The notes below the pieces were generated by a model, which was given only the letters and a program-made list of their open reading frames with translations, made no database searches and was not told where the DNA came from. A stretch of 36,100 nucleotides of DNA, taken from contig NZ_JAAMPF010000013.1 of assembly GCF_011074795.1 (NCBI RefSeq), positions 1 through 36,100 of the forward strand, read 5' to 3'. Shown here in pieces: positions 1-7,594 of this stretch (position 1 is its first letter; each line of letters starts with the position of its first letter). The stretch is from Marinobacter salicampi. GTDB taxonomy: Bacteria > Pseudomonadota > Gammaproteobacteria > Pseudomonadales > Oleiphilaceae. Position numbers and translations under genes: made by a program.

Positions 1-258
1 AAATCCCCCGGTCCGCTCGCTACCGCGAAGCGGTTTAGTTCAACAGTGGTTAGATAGACCTCTTCGATATTGCAAAAACGCGACCGCTTCGTTATTACAG
101 ATTTGAAGCTAAAAGAGAAACCATCCAACAATCGATAAAACAGCAGCTTAGACCACGAGAAACATTAATTCCATGTAATAACGCGACGTCGTCATTTTCC
201 GTTTTCGATAACGGGGTGCAGAAAGAGGCCGGTCCGCAAAAACGCTACCTGCCAAACC
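1..258. other. Non-coding left edge with repeats
   Basis: No plausible gene is seen. The stretch is richer in A and T than its neighbours. It contains a perfect 10-bp inverted repeat, CGTTATTACA at 90-99 and TGTAATAACG at 174-183. It also has a near-perfect direct repeat, GCAAAAACGCKACC at 72-85 and 236-249, and a small hairpin CCGTT/AACGG at 199-214 that could end transcription of the flavoprotein gene reading in from the right. Function is unknown. Confidence 0.5.
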
Positions 259-1440
259 TCAAACAAAACCCCCAGCCGCAACCCCCGAAGCCCAGGCCCA
301 CTGAAAGTTATGCCCCCCCAAATGCCCGGTCACATCCACCACCTCACCAATAAAGAACAGGTCAGGGCGGTCCAGCACAGCCATGGTTTTTGAAGACAAC
401 TGCTGAGTATCGATGCCGCCGAGGGTAACCTCAGCGGTTCTGTATCCCTCAGTGCCTGCCGGCTTTACCTGCCAGTTATTGAGAGTGCCAGCAATCCGAT
501 CGATGTGCTGGTTGCGGTATTCCTGTATCGGGCCGTGCCAGCGGTGCAGGTCGTTGAAGACCTGGGCGAAACGCCGGGGCAGGGTCTGGCCCAGGTAGTT
601 GGCGACGGTCGTCTGGGGTGTTTCCTTGCGCAGGGTCAGCAGGTCCTGTTTAGCGTCCTGGCCCGGTAGCAGGTTGATGCCGAGGCTGTCGCCGGGTTGC
701 CAGAAGCTGGAGATCTGCAGCATAGCGGGGCCGCTCAGGCCGCGGTGGGTGACCAGCATGGGTTCGCGGAAGTGTTCGCCGTTGCAGTGTGCGTCCACCA
801 GGGTGCTGGCTCCCGAGAGCGGCGCCAGTTGGGTTTTCAATTCGGGGTGGAGTGTGAAGGGCACCAGGCCCGCCCGGGTAGGCAACACTTCAAGACCAAA
901 CTGGCGGGCTAGCTCATAGCCAAAGCCGGTGGCGCCCATGGTGGGGATGGACAGGCCGCCGCAGGCCACTACCAGGGATTCGGCGCTCAGCTTGCCGGCG
1001 CTGGTGTGGAGGCTGTAGCCGTTTTTGCCTTCAGTCACGCTGGTAATTGCTGTTTCCAGGCGAACCTCGGCTCCGGCCCATTCACATTCGGTGAGCAGCA
1101 GGTTGAGGATGTCCTTGCTGCTGTCCTTGCAGAACAGCTGTCCGGCGGCTTTTTCCTCGTGTTCGATGCCGTGGCGCTCCACCACCTCAAGAAAGTGCTG
1201 GGGAGTGTAGCGCTTGAGGGCGGAAATGCAGAAATGGGGGTTCTGGGAGAGGAAGTTGGCCGGGCTGCTGTTCAGGTTGGTGAAATTGCAGCGGCCACCG
1301 CCGGACATGAGGATCTTCTTGCCGGCTTTGTTGGTGTGATCCAGCACCAGAACCCTGCGCCCGCGATAGCCGGCGGTGGCGGCGCACATCAGGCCTGCGG
1401 CACCGGCTCCGATGATGATGACGTCGTAATGGGAAGACAT
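259..1440 (-). CDS. HI0933/YhiN-type FAD-dependent flavoprotein
   Basis: A 393-residue cytoplasmic flavoprotein of the HI0933 (YhiN) family, usually annotated as an NAD(P)/FAD-dependent oxidoreductase of unknown substrate. The N-terminus carries the Rossmann FAD-binding motif (VIIIGAGAAGLMCA) directly after the chosen start. The family signature GGGRCNFTN follows at about residue 45, and a C-terminal GEVVDVTGHLGGHNFQWAW motif closes the FAD site. An upstream in-frame start at 1536 exists, but the 32 extra residues have no family counterpart, so the ATG at 1440 is preferred. A TATAAT-like -10 lies 34 nt upstream of this ATG. The gene stands alone, divergent from the diguanylate cyclase gene. 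Family assignment is secure; biochemical role is not known from sequence. Confidence 0.9.
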   Translation of the reverse strand: MSSHYDVIIIGAGAAGLMCAATAGYRGRRVLVLDHTNKAGKKILMSGGGRCNFTNLNSSPANFLSQNPHFCISALKRYTPQHFLEVVERHGIEHEEKAAGQLFCKDSSKDILNLLLTECEWAGAEVRLETAITSVTEGKNGYSLHTSAGKLSAESLVVACGGLSIPTMGATGFGYELARQFGLEVLPTRAGLVPFTLHPELKTQLAPLSGASTLVDAHCNGEHFREPMLVTHRGLSGPAMLQISSFWQPGDSLGINLLPGQDAKQDLLTLRKETPQTTVANYLGQTLPRRFAQVFNDLHRWHGPIQEYRNQHIDRIAGTLNNWQVKPAGTEGYRTAEVTLGGIDTQQLSSKTMAVLDRPDLFFIGEVVDVTGHLGGHNFQWAWASGVAAGGFV

Positions 1441-1833
1441 GGCGGCCTGTATGGGGTTTTGAGTGAAAGCGGGATTATACGGGTCGCAGCAGCAGGCGTC
1501 TTGCCGGATGCGTCCTTTGGGGAAGGGCCCCGGCATGCCGGTGTTCTCACATTAAATCGCGGACGGTTTAGGAGTGCCGGTGAGGGAGTGTGGTTCAATG
1601 GTTGAGTAAAAAGATGCCACATGCAACTAAAGGGTTCCGGCGACGGGTACTGCGTAGCGCTGGAAGATATGGATGTTTATACTACGGGTGGACCAGAATG
1701 AGCCCGGAGCCGGATTACCGAGGCCAGCAACAGCTGTACTGGAAAAGGATAGGCCGCAAGTGATGTGTAGATTTGACGAAACATCAACCCGACTTCGTTC
1801 AGGGCAGGGGCTCCCCCATGCCTGCTTGGCCAT
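1441..1833. other. Intergenic region between divergent genes
   Basis: This 393-nt gap separates the divergent flavoprotein and diguanylate cyclase genes. Beyond the -10 box for the flavoprotein at 1474-1479, a TTGACG at 1773-1778 could be a -35 for the cyclase gene, but no matching -10 is seen. A 21-codon ORF at 1699-1764 has no support. No RNA gene or mobile element was recognised. Confidence 0.5.
1474..1479 (-). promoter_or_regulatory. Probable -10 box of the flavoprotein gene
   Basis: On the minus strand this reads TATAAT, a perfect sigma-70 -10 hexamer about 34 nt upstream of the ATG at 1440. No good -35 hexamer is seen at 16-18 bp, so the assignment rests on the -10 alone. Confidence 0.45.
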
Positions 1834-3630
1834 GTGCCGATGAAAATGCCGTCGGCTACCCCCCGGTTCCGGTCCATTTTCCGGGCCATGCTCAACCGGA
1901 TTGTAATCATCGCAGCGCTTTCGGTTCTGGGTCTGGGCATAGTGAATTCCGTCATGGCCTATCAGAGCAGTCTTAAACGGTCCAACTGGCTGGCCAAAAG
2001 CCTGGCCAGCACCCACGCTCCCGACTTGATTGACCTGGTTCAGGCCCGGCATGCCCGTGCAATTGAGCAACTGCTGGCCAGTATGGTGGCTTACCCCGAG
2101 ATTGCTTCGGTTTCCTTTAATACCGCCGCCGGTTCCGTTTACCAGTCCGGTGTACTCTCTGCCAACAGTACCTTCGACCTTGTGCTTCCCGTTCAGGCCT
2201 CCGGCGATGAGCAGCCGTTACGGGGGAAGCTGTCAGTCAGCTTCGATAAGGACTACCTTCGTGACGGCGTGATGGCCGAAGTGCTCAGTGATGCGCTTCT
2301 GTTTACCCTGTTTATGCTGGTGATCTACCTGATCATCCACCGCTCTTTCAGCCGCCACTTACGTGCTCCTTTGTCCGAGATAGCCCTGTACAGCCAGCGG
2401 CTCGCCGATGACCTGCGGGCCCCTCCGCTTCAACTGGAAAGGCCGGCCCGACCCTGGCGGGATGAAATCGACCTGGTCAGCGACGGCTTTGCCGCCCTCA
2501 GGGAGGGCATAGCGCAGTCCATGGCCGAACGGGATTCGGTGGTCGAAGAGCTTGCCCGGGAGCGGGACCAGCTGGACGCCCGGGTGCGGGAACGCACCGA
2601 CGAGGTCCGCCAGATCAACAACTTCCTGGAAATGCTGTCCCGTTTCTCCATGTCGATGATCGACCAGGACTCATCCCACCAGGGCGGGGCCATGGACGAC
2701 GCCATGGAGGAACTCTCCGGTCGGGTTGGCGCATCCGCCTGTGGCATTGCTACGTTCAGTAACAACGGTAACTGGCGCTGGCGCTATGTCTGGCGGGGTC
2801 CTGGCGTAGAGCCCGTGTATAATGAGGCCGAGGCGCTGTTCGGCATACCCCGCAGCCACGGTTGGTCCGTTGGCAACGACACCCTGCTGTCAAATTCGCT
2901 GACCTGTGCTTTCCAGACCCAGGACCGCGGTTACCTGCTGGCCTTCTATGGGGTCGAGCAGGCGCCCATGCTGCTGATGGAGCAGCGCCTGCTCCAGATG
3001 ACCGCCGAGGTTTTCTTCAAGCTGATCGAGCGCTGGCAGCACCTGGACAAGCTCGAAGACAACCGCCGTGAGCTGTTCCGTCTGTCCCGTACTGACCATC
3101 TCACCGGCCTGGCCAACCGGCGCTACTTCGACGAAGCCAAGATCATCGAGGGCCGGCGGGCCCAGCGCACGGGCAGCCCGGTGTCGGTGCTCATGGCGGA
3201 CGTGGATTTCTTCAAGTCCTACAACGATATTCTCGGCCATGGCAAGGGCGATGACTGCCTGGTTCAGCTTGCCAACATGCTGGCCCACCACTGCCGCCGG
3301 GCAGGGGAGCTGCCCGCCCGCCTGGGTGGCGAGGAGTTCGCGATACTGCTGCCGGAACATGACGCAGCCAGCGCATTGGAAGTTGCCGAGCGGGTGCGGT
3401 CGTCGGTTTTCGACCTGGGCATCCGGCACCCGGGCTCACCGCTCCAATGCGTGTCCATCAGCATTGGCTGTGCGACCTGGTGGGGTGACCGGAACGCGGG
3501 AGCGGTAGAGACCGTGTTCGACGCCCTGATGGCCGAAGCGGACCAGAACCTCTACGAGGCCAAGAGTTCCGGCCGCAATCGCGTGGTCGCCAGTGAGCCT
3601 GAAAGCAGCCTCTCGGAGAGGCCCGCTTAA
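1834..3630 (+). CDS. Membrane-anchored diguanylate cyclase (GGEEF)
   Basis: A 598-residue diguanylate cyclase making c-di-GMP from two GTP. Residues about 19-42 form a first membrane helix, followed by a roughly 100-residue periplasmic sensor region. A second helix (LLFTLFMLVIYLII, about 150-168), a HAMP-like linker, a coiled coil (about 225-265) and an unassigned GAF-like region lead into the GGDEF domain from about residue 425. The active-site motif is GGEEF at 498-502, so catalysis is expected. The RxxD product-inhibition site five residues upstream reads RAGE, so feedback control may be weak. The start is uncertain: GTG at 1834 is given, with ATG at 1840, 1846 and 1888 as alternatives. 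The gene converges on phzF with 9 nt between stops. Signal sensed is unknown. Confidence 0.92.
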   Translation: MPMKMPSATPRFRSIFRAMLNRIVIIAALSVLGLGIVNSVMAYQSSLKRSNWLAKSLASTHAPDLIDLVQARHARAIEQLLASMVAYPEIASVSFNTAAGSVYQSGVLSANSTFDLVLPVQASGDEQPLRGKLSVSFDKDYLRDGVMAEVLSDALLFTLFMLVIYLIIHRSFSRHLRAPLSEIALYSQRLADDLRAPPLQLERPARPWRDEIDLVSDGFAALREGIAQSMAERDSVVEELARERDQLDARVRERTDEVRQINNFLEMLSRFSMSMIDQDSSHQGGAMDDAMEELSGRVGASACGIATFSNNGNWRWRYVWRGPGVEPVYNEAEALFGIPRSHGWSVGNDTLLSNSLTCAFQTQDRGYLLAFYGVEQAPMLLMEQRLLQMTAEVFFKLIERWQHLDKLEDNRRELFRLSRTDHLTGLANRRYFDEAKIIEGRRAQRTGSPVSVLMADVDFFKSYNDILGHGKGDDCLVQLANMLAHHCRRAGELPARLGGEEFAILLPEHDAASALEVAERVRSSVFDLGIRHPGSPLQCVSISIGCATWWGDRNAGAVETVFDALMAEADQNLYEAKSSGRNRVVASEPESSLSERPA

Positions 3631-3639
3631 GCCCACTAT

Positions 3640-4443
3640 TCACAGATGAATCGTGCCCTCCATATAGAACGCGGCCTGGCCGGCGATGGCGACACGGTCA
3701 TTGCGGAGCTGGCATTTAAGCACACCACCACGGGCCGATACCTGATGGGCCAGCAAGTCTGATTTATTCAGGCGTTCAGCCCAGAAAGGCGTCAGCACGC
3801 TGTGGATTGAACCGGTCACCGGGTCCTCATCAAAACCAAAGGCAGGGGCAAAATAGCGGCTGGCAAAGTCACTGTGATCGCCGGGCGCCGTGACAATCAC
3901 GCCATTTTGCCCCAGCTTGCGTAACAGTGACATGTCAGGGCTGAGGGCCCGAACCGCTGCTTCGTTTTCCAGCTCGACCAGGTAATTACCGCCGCCTGTC
4001 ACCAGGTGCACGGTCTCCGCCGCACCGGCAACAGACTGTTTCAGGGCTGCCGGCACCGGGACTTCGGTGGTCCTGAGGTAGGGGAAATCCAGCTCCAGCC
4101 AGTTATCCGCTTTTTTGGCAACGCCAAGCAGGCCGCTCTTGCAGGTCAGGGTAATGCTCTCACCACTCCAACCAAGTTTGTTGAAAATGACCCAGGCACT
4201 TGCCAGGGTGGCATGTCCGCACAGATCCACTTCGGCCGCGGGCGCGAACCAGCGGAGGTAAAAATCCGCATCAGTGCCTGGCGTCGCCACGAAAAACGCC
4301 GTTTCCGAGAGGTTATTCTCCAATGCAATCTGCTGCATCAGGGCATCGTCCAGCCAGTCTTCCAGCGGCACAACGGCGGCCGGATTACCGCCAAAGAGGT
4401 GATCGGTAAAGGCGTCAACCTGGTAAATGGAAAGGGGCTTCAT
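3640..4443 (-). CDS. PhzF-family isomerase/epimerase-like protein
   Basis: A 267-residue protein of the PhzF (phenazine biosynthesis-like) superfamily, whose members are isomerases or epimerases related to diaminopimelate epimerase. The N-terminus YQVDAFTDHLFGGNPAAVV is typical. The catalytic glutamate lies in NNLSETAFF (E47). The DLCGHATLAS motif at about 90 and the C-terminal FGFDEDPVTGSIHSV motif complete the fold. No other phenazine genes are present, so a role in phenazine synthesis is unlikely and the substrate is unknown. The start overlaps the stop of the upstream 111-residue gene by 4 nt (ATGA), so the two are translationally coupled. The divergent MocR regulator may be functionally linked. 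Confidence 0.92.
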   Translation of the reverse strand: MKPLSIYQVDAFTDHLFGGNPAAVVPLEDWLDDALMQQIALENNLSETAFFVATPGTDADFYLRWFAPAAEVDLCGHATLASAWVIFNKLGWSGESITLTCKSGLLGVAKKADNWLELDFPYLRTTEVPVPAALKQSVAGAAETVHLVTGGGNYLVELENEAAVRALSPDMSLLRKLGQNGVIVTAPGDHSDFASRYFAPAFGFDEDPVTGSIHSVLTPFWAERLNKSDLLAHQVSARGGVLKCQLRNDRVAIAGQAAFYMEGTIHL

Positions 4444-4775
4444 GTCTTTTCCTTGGTGTTGTCGAGCGTTGATGGGCTTTGGCGCGCGCCGGCGTAGGCT
4501 TCGGCCCGGCTTTGGCAGAAAGCCGCCAGCTCAGCCGGGCTGTAAAGGTGGATCTCCAGAGGCCCTGCCAACAGGCGCAGGGTCCAGTGATCGATGTGTT
4601 CCCGGGTAATCTCATAGCCTAGACGGTTCAGCGTCATCAAGGCTTGTTCGGGCGCGGGAAAGAGCGCGTCCACCCGGTTTTTCGGCAAACCAGCTCCGTA
4701 CAAGCCGAAGAGATCCTTCGGGGTCGACCCCGCGATCTGGCAACAAGGCTGTACCAGTCTGGCGAAAGCGTTCAT
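4440..4775 (-). CDS. Small unknown protein coupled to PhzF-like gene
   Basis: A 111-residue protein I do not recognise. It has no signal peptide or membrane segment and reads as a soluble alpha/beta protein with two adjacent cysteines near the N-terminus (QPCCQ) and a C-terminal polar tail. The coding assignment rests on length, a clean ATG start with AGGA upstream, and a 4-nt overlap with the PhzF-like gene downstream, which implies a two-gene operon. Its upstream region faces the MocR-type regulator and contains phased GTAC motifs, so it may be a target of that regulator. Function unknown; an accessory or partner of the isomerase is only a guess from position. Confidence 0.75.
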   Translation of the reverse strand: MNAFARLVQPCCQIAGSTPKDLFGLYGAGLPKNRVDALFPAPEQALMTLNRLGYEITREHIDHWTLRLLAGPLEIHLYSPAELAAFCQSRAEAYAGARQSPSTLDNTKEKT

Positions 4776-4888
4776 GGCGGCGTCCTGTCATGGCCCGGAT
4801 GCGTTTTCTGTCAACGTCCGGATAATAATGAGCCATCATTGTGTAGCCGCCGCCTGAACCATAACAGATTCAGATAAATTGCTTTTGA

Positions 4889-4948
4889 ACCGGTACAGAT
4901 ACCATTAAGCTTGATCTGTACTGGTCACATAACAGGCAAACTGTACTG
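4889..4948. promoter_or_regulatory. Phased GTAC repeats, candidate MocR operator
   Basis: Three GTAC-centred motifs lie exactly 25 bp apart (GTAC cores at 4893, 4918 and 4943). The first two form an inverted repeat: ACCGGTACAGAT at 4889-4900 and ATCTGTACTGGT at 4914-4925, with one mismatch. The second and third form a direct repeat of CTGTACTG at 4916-4923 and 4941-4948. MocR/GabR-type regulators are known to bind repeated sites as dimers. The array lies in the gap between the divergent operon and the MocR gene, so autoregulation and control of the PhzF unit are inferred. Confidence 0.6.
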
Positions 4949-4982
4949 CCACCCGTTCAGCGGTCTCTGTCAGGATGTGCTC

Positions 4983-6401
4983 ATGGGCATACTCTATAAC
5001 CGTGTTGCAGATCAGCTTCAGTCTTTGATTCACGAGGGCGTCTACCGTGAAGGGGAGCGCCTGCCCGGCGTACGGGTTCTGAGTCGCCAGTTCGGCGTAA
5101 GCATTTCAACAGTTCTTCAGGCCCATCAGACTCTGGAAAGCCGAGGCTACCTGGAAGCGCGGGAGCGGAGCGGGCATTTTGTCCGGCTGGCCCGGACCGA
5201 AACCCCCATGCCATCCATGGCCCGGCCCAAGGCCCAGCCGCTGCCGGTCAGCGCCCGGGACATGGCCTTGGACCTTTGCTCCGTGGAGCGCAATACCCTA
5301 GTGCCCTTCGGGGCCGCAGTTCCGCATCCGGATTATCTGCCCCTGCGGCAGATCCAGCAGGCCTCGATCTGGGCCGCCCGCCAGGGCCTTGAGACCCTCG
5401 ACTATTCCTTTCCCGGCAAACCGGTATTCCGGCGTCAGCTTGCCCAACGGATGACTTCCCTTGGGGTGCTGGTGGCGCCGGTTGACATCATAGCCACTAA
5501 CGGCGCCCAGGAAGCCATCATTCTTGCGCTGCGGGCCCTTACCAAACCCGGTGACATCGTCGCCATCGAGTCGCCGTCATTCCCGGGCATCCTGCAGTCA
5601 CTGGAGATCGTTGGGCTCCGGGCCATCGAGATTCCGGTACATCCCGTGGATGGCATCAGCCTGGAAGGTCTGCAGCTCGCCCTTGAGCAGTGGCCCATCA
5701 AGGCCTGTGTGGTGGTTCCCAACCACAGCAACCCGGTGGGGGTGTGCCTGACCGACCAGCGTAAACAGCAACTGGTGACCATGCTTTCTGAAGCAGGGGT
5801 GCCTCTGATCGAGGACGACATCTACGGTGACCTGCCCCATGAAGGAGACCGGCCAAGGCCGGCGAAAGCCTTCGATCAGACCGGCAATGTGATCTACTGC
5901 AGTTCGTTTTCCAAAACCATGGCGCCGGGGCTGCGTCTTGGCTGGGTGCTGCCCGGTCGTTATTTTGCCGAAATCAGCCAGCAGAAGTACTTCTCTAATC
6001 TTGCCACGGCCTCGTTGCCCCAGGTGGCGGTGGCGCGTTTCCTTGAGCAGGGCGGTTACGACCGTTACCTGCGCTCGGCGCGTCAGCAATACCGGGACGC
6101 CACCGAACGCATGCGGGCCGCCGTTGCCCGCTCGTTTCCTGACGGCACCGGCATCAGCAAGCCCATGGGCGGTTTTGTACTCTGGGTGGAGCTGCCCAAA
6201 GGGGTTTCCGGAACCGAGGTTTTCGGGGCAGCCCGGGCCAGCGGTATCAATGTCGCCCCGGGCAAGATGTTTTCGACCACCGACAAGTACGAGAATTACC
6301 TGCGTCTTAACTGCGCCAATCCCTGGACGGATCGCATAGACAGGGCGACCCTGCGCCTGGGGGAAATCGTCCACCAGCAGCTGGCCCAGACGAACCGCTA
6401 G
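4983..6401 (+). CDS. MocR-type GntR/aminotransferase regulator
   Basis: A 472-residue PLP-dependent transcription factor of the MocR/PdxR/GabR group. Residues 1-70 form a GntR winged helix (LSRQFGVSISTVLQAHQTLE), and the remainder is a fold-type I aminotransferase domain that binds PLP as an effector. The PLP lysine is K311 in SSFSKTMAPG, and an NPVG motif lies at about 250. An upstream in-frame start at 4911 would add 24 residues overlapping the operator array, so ATG at 4983 is chosen because MGILYNRVADQL fits a GntR N-terminus. It is divergent from the PhzF-like operon. The ligand could be PLP plus an amino compound; this cannot be told from sequence. An imperfect palindrome around CCGCTAGCGG (6395-6404) spans the stop codon. 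Confidence 0.9.
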   Translation: MGILYNRVADQLQSLIHEGVYREGERLPGVRVLSRQFGVSISTVLQAHQTLESRGYLEARERSGHFVRLARTETPMPSMARPKAQPLPVSARDMALDLCSVERNTLVPFGAAVPHPDYLPLRQIQQASIWAARQGLETLDYSFPGKPVFRRQLAQRMTSLGVLVAPVDIIATNGAQEAIILALRALTKPGDIVAIESPSFPGILQSLEIVGLRAIEIPVHPVDGISLEGLQLALEQWPIKACVVVPNHSNPVGVCLTDQRKQQLVTMLSEAGVPLIEDDIYGDLPHEGDRPRPAKAFDQTGNVIYCSSFSKTMAPGLRLGWVLPGRYFAEISQQKYFSNLATASLPQVAVARFLEQGGYDRYLRSARQQYRDATERMRAAVARSFPDGTGISKPMGGFVLWVELPKGVSGTEVFGAARASGINVAPGKMFSTTDKYENYLRLNCANPWTDRIDRATLRLGEIVHQQLAQTNR

Positions 6402-6495
6402 CGGGTTCCTGCTGAGCCCCGGTTTCAGCCCGTCCTCCCTCGCCTTGTTTTGGCCCCGAATGACAGGCAAAAGCGGCGGTTCCGCCGGTTATAAA

Positions 6496-6525
6496 TTGGT
6501 CTATAGGTCATGACTAGGGTATAAA
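6496..6525 (+). promoter_or_regulatory. Promoter with internal palindrome upstream of the diiron protein
   Basis: A plausible sigma-70 promoter: TTGGTC at 6496-6501, 18 nt, then TATAAA at 6520-6525. The perfect 8-bp palindrome GTCATGAC (6507-6514) lies between the two hexamers, a common repressor position. The leader to the ATG at 6617 would be about 85 nt. Confidence 0.45.
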
Positions 6526-6616
6526 ATGAAGCGACTGCTTTAATGAATACCGGTTGTTCTTTGCTCCCCCAAAAAGATCAAAACCGGACAGAAAGACAAT
6601 AAAAAAGGAGGCGGCC

Positions 6617-7453
6617 ATGGCCATCAGTTCAACACCGGAAGGGGTAAATGTTGCCCCGCGCCACATCCGTTTTGACGTTACCGACGACCTCAAGACACTC
6701 TGGCATGGTAACGATGCGTTCCGGACCGCTTTCTTCAACGCCTTGTCTCTGCAGTTTCCCGACGGCGAGCAGCAGTTCATCAATGCCGTGCGCTTGTATC
6801 GGGACAAGATCGACGATCCCAAGCTGAGCGAGGAGATCCGCGGCTTTATCGGCCAGGAAGCGCTCCACAGCCGTGAGCACAAGCACTACAACGAGGCCCT
6901 CAAAGCCCGTGGTTACGACATCGACCGGCTCGATGCCCGCTTCCGCAAGCATATGGAGTGGGTAGGGAAGCTACCGCCGAACCGGCAGCTGGCGGGTACC
7001 TGTGGTGCCGAGCATTACACCGCTGTGCTGGCCAATGCCATATTGCGGAACCCCCAGTGGATGGCCGGTGCTACCCCCACCATGCGGGAACTCTGGCGCT
7101 GGCATGCCATCGAGGAAACCGAGCACAAGGCGGTGGCTTTCGATGTGTACCGCCACTGTGTCGGCAATGAACGGCTGCGCCGCATTGTCTTCCTGTTCGT
7201 GACCTACAATTTCTTCAAGTACACCTTCCTGAATACCTGCAGCCTGCTCAAAACCGACGGCAAGCTCTGGAACCTGCGAACCTGGATCGGTGGGGTAAGT
7301 TTTCTGTGGGGCAAGCCCGGGGTCCTCAGGCACTGTCTGCCCGAGTTCCTGGCCTATTTCCGCAAGGGCTTTCATCCCTGGCAGCAGGACAACCGGGACC
7401 TGCTCAAAAGCAGCCTGTCTGAACTTGATGGCGATTACCGTCAGGCCTCCTAA
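6617..7453 (+). CDS. Ferritin-like metal-dependent hydrolase (PF10118-type)
   Basis: A 278-residue soluble protein resembling the predicted metal-dependent hydrolase family PF10118. Two motifs match a ferritin-like diiron helix bundle: GQEALHSREHKHYN at about 76-89 and WHAIEETEHKAVAFDVY at about 163-179. The Glu and His residues in them can supply both metal sites. The ATG at 6617 is chosen over an upstream TTG at 6554 because AAGGAGG sits just in front of it. The middle and C-terminal parts contain a hydrophobic stretch (IVFLFVTYNFFKYTFL) that may be a buried helix or a membrane-contacting segment. It is transcribed alone from its own promoter. Substrate is unknown; the hydrolase name is from family annotation, and an oxygenase or desaturase-like role is equally open. 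Confidence 0.85.
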   Translation: MAISSTPEGVNVAPRHIRFDVTDDLKTLWHGNDAFRTAFFNALSLQFPDGEQQFINAVRLYRDKIDDPKLSEEIRGFIGQEALHSREHKHYNEALKARGYDIDRLDARFRKHMEWVGKLPPNRQLAGTCGAEHYTAVLANAILRNPQWMAGATPTMRELWRWHAIEETEHKAVAFDVYRHCVGNERLRRIVFLFVTYNFFKYTFLNTCSLLKTDGKLWNLRTWIGGVSFLWGKPGVLRHCLPEFLAYFRKGFHPWQQDNRDLLKSSLSELDGDYRQAS

Positions 7454-7538
7454 GCCGCCCCGGCTGGCCGAAACATCCCCCTACCAGTGCCGCCAAAGCT
7501 AATGGGTGCAACCTGAGGCCGTGGTAGGCTCTCATTAA

Positions 7539-7556
7539 GTGCAGGACCGCCTGCAC
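7539..7556 (+). other. Hairpin in leader of the 345-residue gene
   Basis: GTGCAGG and CCTGCAC form a perfect 7-bp stem with loop ACCG, ending 38 nt before the ATG at 7595. No T tract follows, so a leader structure is as likely as a terminator of the upstream gene. Confidence 0.35.
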
Positions 7557-7594
7557 GCCTCGACTCGTCCCGTTACCCGATTTCAGGAACCAAC

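Noticed and set aside
38..55. GTTCAAC and GTTAGAT, resembling integron attC core sites (RYYYAAC, GTTRRRY)
   Set aside because: The two are only 4 nt apart, with no room for the attC stem, and no cassette ORF or integrase is present.
1006..1605. Open frame of 199 codons on the plus strand
   Set aside because: It is antisense to the flavoprotein gene and has no family features.
1699..1764. 21-codon ORF before the diguanylate cyclase
   Set aside because: Too short, no Shine-Dalgarno sequence and no known match.
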